From NCBI GenBank assembly GCA_019686145.1, contig JADGHK010000080.1, positions 1 through 8,418 of the forward strand: a stretch of 8,418 nt of DNA. The letters are read 5' to 3'. Origin of the DNA: Bryobacteraceae bacterium. GTDB taxonomy: Bacteria > Acidobacteriota > Terriglobia > Bryobacterales > Bryobacteraceae. This document shows positions 6,212 to 8,418 of the stretch, piece by piece (position 1 is the first letter of the stretch; every line of letters starts with the position of its first letter). The notes under the pieces are model-generated. The model saw nothing but the letters and a program-made list of their open reading frames with translations. It did not search any database and had not been told where the DNA came from. A program made the position numbers and the translations under genes.

Positions 6212-6223
6212 CACGCCGCAAAC

Positions 6224-6237
6224 CGGCGCTTACGCCG
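6224..6237 (+). other. Small GC hairpin in the leader of the histidine kinase mRNA
   Basis: CGGCG-CTTA-CGCCG forms a 5-bp all-GC stem with a four-base loop, ending 7 bases before ATG 6245. It occupies the place where a Shine-Dalgarno would be expected, and none is seen. It could dampen translation initiation or be chance in GC-rich DNA. Confidence 0.35.
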
Positions 6238-6244
6238 CTGCAGC

Positions 6245-7372
6245 ATGGTGAGCCAGCACCCAGTCCGGGACAAGACTTTTCGAACAAGGCCGTGGCTGTC
6301 AGCAGCCGTCATCGTCGGACTGTGGCTCGCCTTTGGCGTCTTCATCGCTGTGCACAGCTATGTGGTGCGGGCCCAGGCAGGCAAACCCATCTCCTGGGGC
6401 CGGGCCTTCTCGCTGGACCTGCCCTACGTGGCCATTTGGGCGCTGCTGACACCGCTGATCCTCTATCTCTCCCGGCGGTTTCCCCTCTACTGCCGGTCCT
6501 GGCTCCCCCACCTCGGCATTCACCTTGGAGCCACCGTTGTGGTCTCCTGCGTCCAGAGGGCGGCATGGGAGCTTTCGATGTTCTACCTGCTGCGCGGCGG
6601 AACGGACGGGTTCACACTATCCTGGCTGGTCCGGTCGATTGTCTACGCGCTCGACTACGGAGTCCTCTTCTATTGGATTGTGGTGCTCGCTGCGCACGCC
6701 GTTCATTTTTATCAGCGCTACCAGGAGGGGCAGCGGCTTGCAGCCCAGCTGGAAACGCAGCTGGTCCAAAGCCAGCTCCAGGCGCTCCGCGCGCAGTTGC
6801 ATCCGCACTTCCTCTTCAATACACTGCACACGATCTCGGCGCTCGTGCAGGAGGACCCGGAAGCGGCCGAACGGATGATCGCGAGGCTTAGCGAGTTTCT
6901 GCGGCTTGCGCTCGAAAATTCCGGCGCTCATGAAGTGCCGCTGCACAAGGAACTCGAGTTCCTGGAGCGGTACCTGGAAATCGAACGCATCCGCTTCGCC
7001 GACCGCCTCATCGTGGAATTCGACGTGGACCCCTCGACCCTCGACGCCGGCGTGCCGAACCTGATCCTCCAGCCGCTCGTGGAAAATGCGATCCGGCACG
7101 GAATCAGCCGCTCCGCCCATCAGGGCAAGGTCTGCATCACGTCGAAACGGCAGGACGGGTTTCTGGTGTTGAAGGTAGCAGACAACGGCGGCGGGATTCC
7201 GCTGGAGGGCCCCGTGCGTGAAGGCGTGGGGCTCACAAACACCCGGGCGCGCCTGCGAGGCCTGTATGGAGCGAGCCACTCCTTCGAGCTCTGCTCGGGC
7301 GCCGAGGGCGGCTTAGAGGCGGCAATCACAATCCCCTACCAGCCCGTTCGAACTGCTGCAGCATTCGGTTGA
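6245..7372 (+). CDS. Sensor histidine kinase, LytS/YehU type (His_kinase + HATPase_c)
   Basis: A 375-residue membrane kinase that autophosphorylates on His and passes the phosphate to the regulator encoded next. The N-terminal half has four likely transmembrane helices (about 17-39, 58-77, 88-112, 127-155) with only short loops, so there is no large extracytoplasmic sensor domain. A helical linker rich in Gln (160-182) leads to the phosphoacceptor box LHPHFLFNTL (185-194), where H188 is the conserved His of PF06580. The ATPase domain follows: N-box LQPLVENAIRHG (275-286, N281), G1 box DNGGGIP (313-319) and G2 box GVGLTNTRARL (327-337). All catalytic motifs are present. The start at ATG 6245 has no SD; GTG at the next codon is the only near alternative. 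Ten bases separate its stop from the regulator gene. The signal is unknown; a membrane, cell-wall or small-molecule cue would be typical of the family. Confidence 0.95.
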   Translation: MVSQHPVRDKTFRTRPWLSAAVIVGLWLAFGVFIAVHSYVVRAQAGKPISWGRAFSLDLPYVAIWALLTPLILYLSRRFPLYCRSWLPHLGIHLGATVVVSCVQRAAWELSMFYLLRGGTDGFTLSWLVRSIVYALDYGVLFYWIVVLAAHAVHFYQRYQEGQRLAAQLETQLVQSQLQALRAQLHPHFLFNTLHTISALVQEDPEAAERMIARLSEFLRLALENSGAHEVPLHKELEFLERYLEIERIRFADRLIVEFDVDPSTLDAGVPNLILQPLVENAIRHGISRSAHQGKVCITSKRQDGFLVLKVADNGGGIPLEGPVREGVGLTNTRARLRGLYGASHSFELCSGAEGGLEAAITIPYQPVRTAAAFG

Positions 7373-7375
7373 GGA
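7371..7375 (+). promoter_or_regulatory. Ribosome binding site of the LytTR regulator
   Basis: GAGGA, 7 bases before ATG 7383, overlapping the last two bases of the kinase stop TGA (7370-7372). This well-placed SD fixes the start and implies translation coupled to the end of the kinase gene. Confidence 0.75.
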
Positions 7376-7382
7376 ACTGCCG

Positions 7383-8144
7383 ATGGAAACGATCCGAGCT
7401 CTGATAGTTGACGACGAAGCTCTGGCGCGGACGCGCATCCGCCGGCTCCTTCTGCTCGAGCGCGACTTTGAGATCGCAGGCGAGTGCGTAACCGGAGCAG
7501 AAGCGCTCGCCTGGCTGAATGAAAACTCGGCGGATATCGTGTTCCTCGACATTCAGATGCCCGAGATGGGCGGTTTCGAACTTCTGGAACGCCTGGCTCC
7601 GGAGCGGATCCCGGTCGTCATCTTTGTGACAGCTTACGACGAATACGCGCTCCGGGCTTTCGAGGTCCACGCCTTCGACTACCTGCTGAAGCCGTTCGAC
7701 CGGCAGCGATTCCAGAAGACGATCCAGCGCACCCGGGCCAGGCTCAAAGAGATGCGGCAGGGCAGCATCGACCAGCGTCTCATGAGCCTGTTGGCCGACT
7801 TTCAGTCCCGCCGTGCCGATAAAGAGCGCATTGCCATCAAGAACGGAGGGCGCGTCCTGTTTGTCCGCATGGATGAGATCGATTGGGTGGAGGCTGCCGA
7901 TAACTACGTCTGCCTGCACGTGGGGGAGGAAACGCACCTTCTGCGTGAGACGATGAATGCTCTCGAAAGCCGCCTCGATCCAACCCGTTTTCTACGGATT
8001 CACCGGTCGACGATCGTCAATGTGGATCGCATCAAGGAACTGCAGCCATGGTTCCGGGGCGACTATGTGGTGGTTCTCCGGTCGGGCGTCAAATTGAACA
8101 TGAGCCGGAGTTACCGCGAGAAACTGAAGCCTCTTCTGGGCTAG
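7383..8144 (+). CDS. LytTR-family DNA-binding response regulator
   Basis: A 253-residue cytoplasmic regulator. The receiver domain (about 4-120) has the acidic pair D10-D11, the phosphoacceptor D56 in VFLDIQMPEMGG, the switch T83 in FVTAYDEYALRAF and the conserved K103 in LLKPF. A charged linker (about 120-145) leads to a LytTR domain (about 146-252). That domain is recognised by IAIKNGGRVLFVRMDEIDWVEA-type start residues, the YVCLHV strand, and the block RFLRIHRSTIVNVDRIKEL-like near its end, closing with LNMSRSYREKLK. Phosphorylation by the adjacent kinase would favour dimer binding to paired direct repeats upstream of target promoters. The pair forms one operon with a 10-base gap. The targets are not in this window: I see no convincing LytTR direct repeats in the intergenic gaps, and the downstream gene is convergent. 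The length is standard for the AlgR/LytR class. Confidence 0.96.
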   Translation: METIRALIVDDEALARTRIRRLLLLERDFEIAGECVTGAEALAWLNENSADIVFLDIQMPEMGGFELLERLAPERIPVVIFVTAYDEYALRAFEVHAFDYLLKPFDRQRFQKTIQRTRARLKEMRQGSIDQRLMSLLADFQSRRADKERIAIKNGGRVLFVRMDEIDWVEAADNYVCLHVGEETHLLRETMNALESRLDPTRFLRIHRSTIVNVDRIKELQPWFRGDYVVVLRSGVKLNMSRSYREKLKPLLG

Positions 8145-8203
8145 GAGGGCAGGCCCCGTTCCATGCCGGAAGATCGAGCTACCCTCCCCACGAAGCGGAG
8201 TCC

Positions 8204-8418
8204 TTATTCCTGATATTGATTGAGGTAATCAATCACTGCGGATGAACCCTTCTCGACAAGCAGCTGCTTTACTCGGCCGATTGCGGTCGTCCACCCTTGC
8301 TGGATGCCTTCGAGTTTTGCGCCTTGGCCAAGAGAATTCGGGCCCCAGTGAGTTCCGTCCTGGAACAAGACGTAATCCACGGTGACATTGGTTTGCGGTG
8401 TGTTGACAGTTCCGCGTT
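8204..8418 (-). CDS. C-terminal end of an unrecognised protein (start beyond right edge)
   Basis: Read on the - strand from the right edge there are 70 uninterrupted codons ending at TAA 8206-8204. The frame looks like real protein: an amphipathic stretch VTVDYVLFQDGTHWGP near the start, then GIQQGWTTAIGRVKQLLVEK, and an Ala/Ile/Leu helix ending IDYLNQYQE. Third-position GC counted by hand is 41 of 70, somewhat below the roughly 70% in the first 30 codons of the LytTR gene but still coding-like. I do not recognise the family. The Trp and aromatic spacing around FQDGTHWGP suggests a beta-rich or extracellular domain followed by a C-terminal helix, which is inference. It converges on the LytTR regulator across a 59-base gap (8145-8203) in which I see no strong terminator. 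Confidence 0.65.
   Translation of the reverse strand, partial: RGTVNTPQTNVTVDYVLFQDGTHWGPNSLGQGAKLEGIQQGWTTAIGRVKQLLVEKGSSAVIDYLNQYQE

Noticed and set aside
6617..7279. 220-codon open frame on - opposite the histidine kinase, and the 229-codon + frame from 6202
   Set aside because: Both are out-of-frame shadows of a kinase with all catalytic boxes intact.
8144..8187. GGAGGG ... CCCTCC inverted pair as a terminator after the LytTR gene
   Set aside because: The arms are only 6 bases, the loop is 32 bases and no T-run follows on either strand.
8215..8233. AT-rich hairpin ATTGATT-GAGGT-AATCAAT
   Set aside because: A 7-bp stem, but it lies inside the last codons of the right-edge gene and has no T-run; probably incidental.

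Overview
This window looks like ordinary chromosome from a GC-rich bacterium (about 60% GC by eye, about 70% GC at third codon positions where sampled). Gene content and protein style (a VLCAD-type acyl-CoA dehydrogenase, a small Pnkp-like kinase, a LytS/LytTR pair, frequent GTG starts, extended -10 promoters) fit Acidobacteriota, perhaps a Solibacter-like soil lineage. That placement is an impression from family resemblance and was not tested. I see no mobile element, CRISPR array, tRNA or rRNA, and the genes are very tightly packed.

Left part (1-1082, + strand): the C-terminal third of an acyl-CoA dehydrogenase runs in from the left edge and overlaps a small P-loop kinase. The kinase carries the signature residues of the 5'-OH polynucleotide kinase module of the Pnkp family. 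Middle left (1079-4159, - strand): a compact cluster reads trpS, then an MFS exporter, then truA. The junctions are a 1-nt gap and a GTGA stop/start overlap, so this is very probably one transcript. Its last gene ends in the same four bases as the kinase gene.

Middle right (4193-5745): rlmD, a 23S rRNA uracil-5-methyltransferase with an Fe-S cluster, diverges from trpS across only 33 bases. It converges on cutA, again with a 4-base shared stop. The AT-rich gap 5746-5826 holds back-to-back promoter candidates for cutA and for a small FtsB/DivIC-type cell-division protein.

Right part (6203-8144): an extended -10 promoter precedes a two-gene operon, a four-TM LytS/YehU-type histidine kinase and its LytTR response regulator. 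The kinase would sense an unknown envelope or small-molecule signal, and the regulator would bind DNA at targets not visible here. At the right edge (8204-8418) is the C-terminal end of an unrecognised protein on the - strand.

Functionally the window mixes RNA maturation and translation (TrpS, TruA, RlmD, possibly the Pnkp-like kinase), lipid oxidation, metal-tolerance-type CutA, division and signalling. I found no convincing undescribed multi-gene system. The points most worth checking are the stand-alone Pnkp-like kinase, the two palindromic shared stops, the probably leaderless cutA, and the unrecognised right-edge gene.
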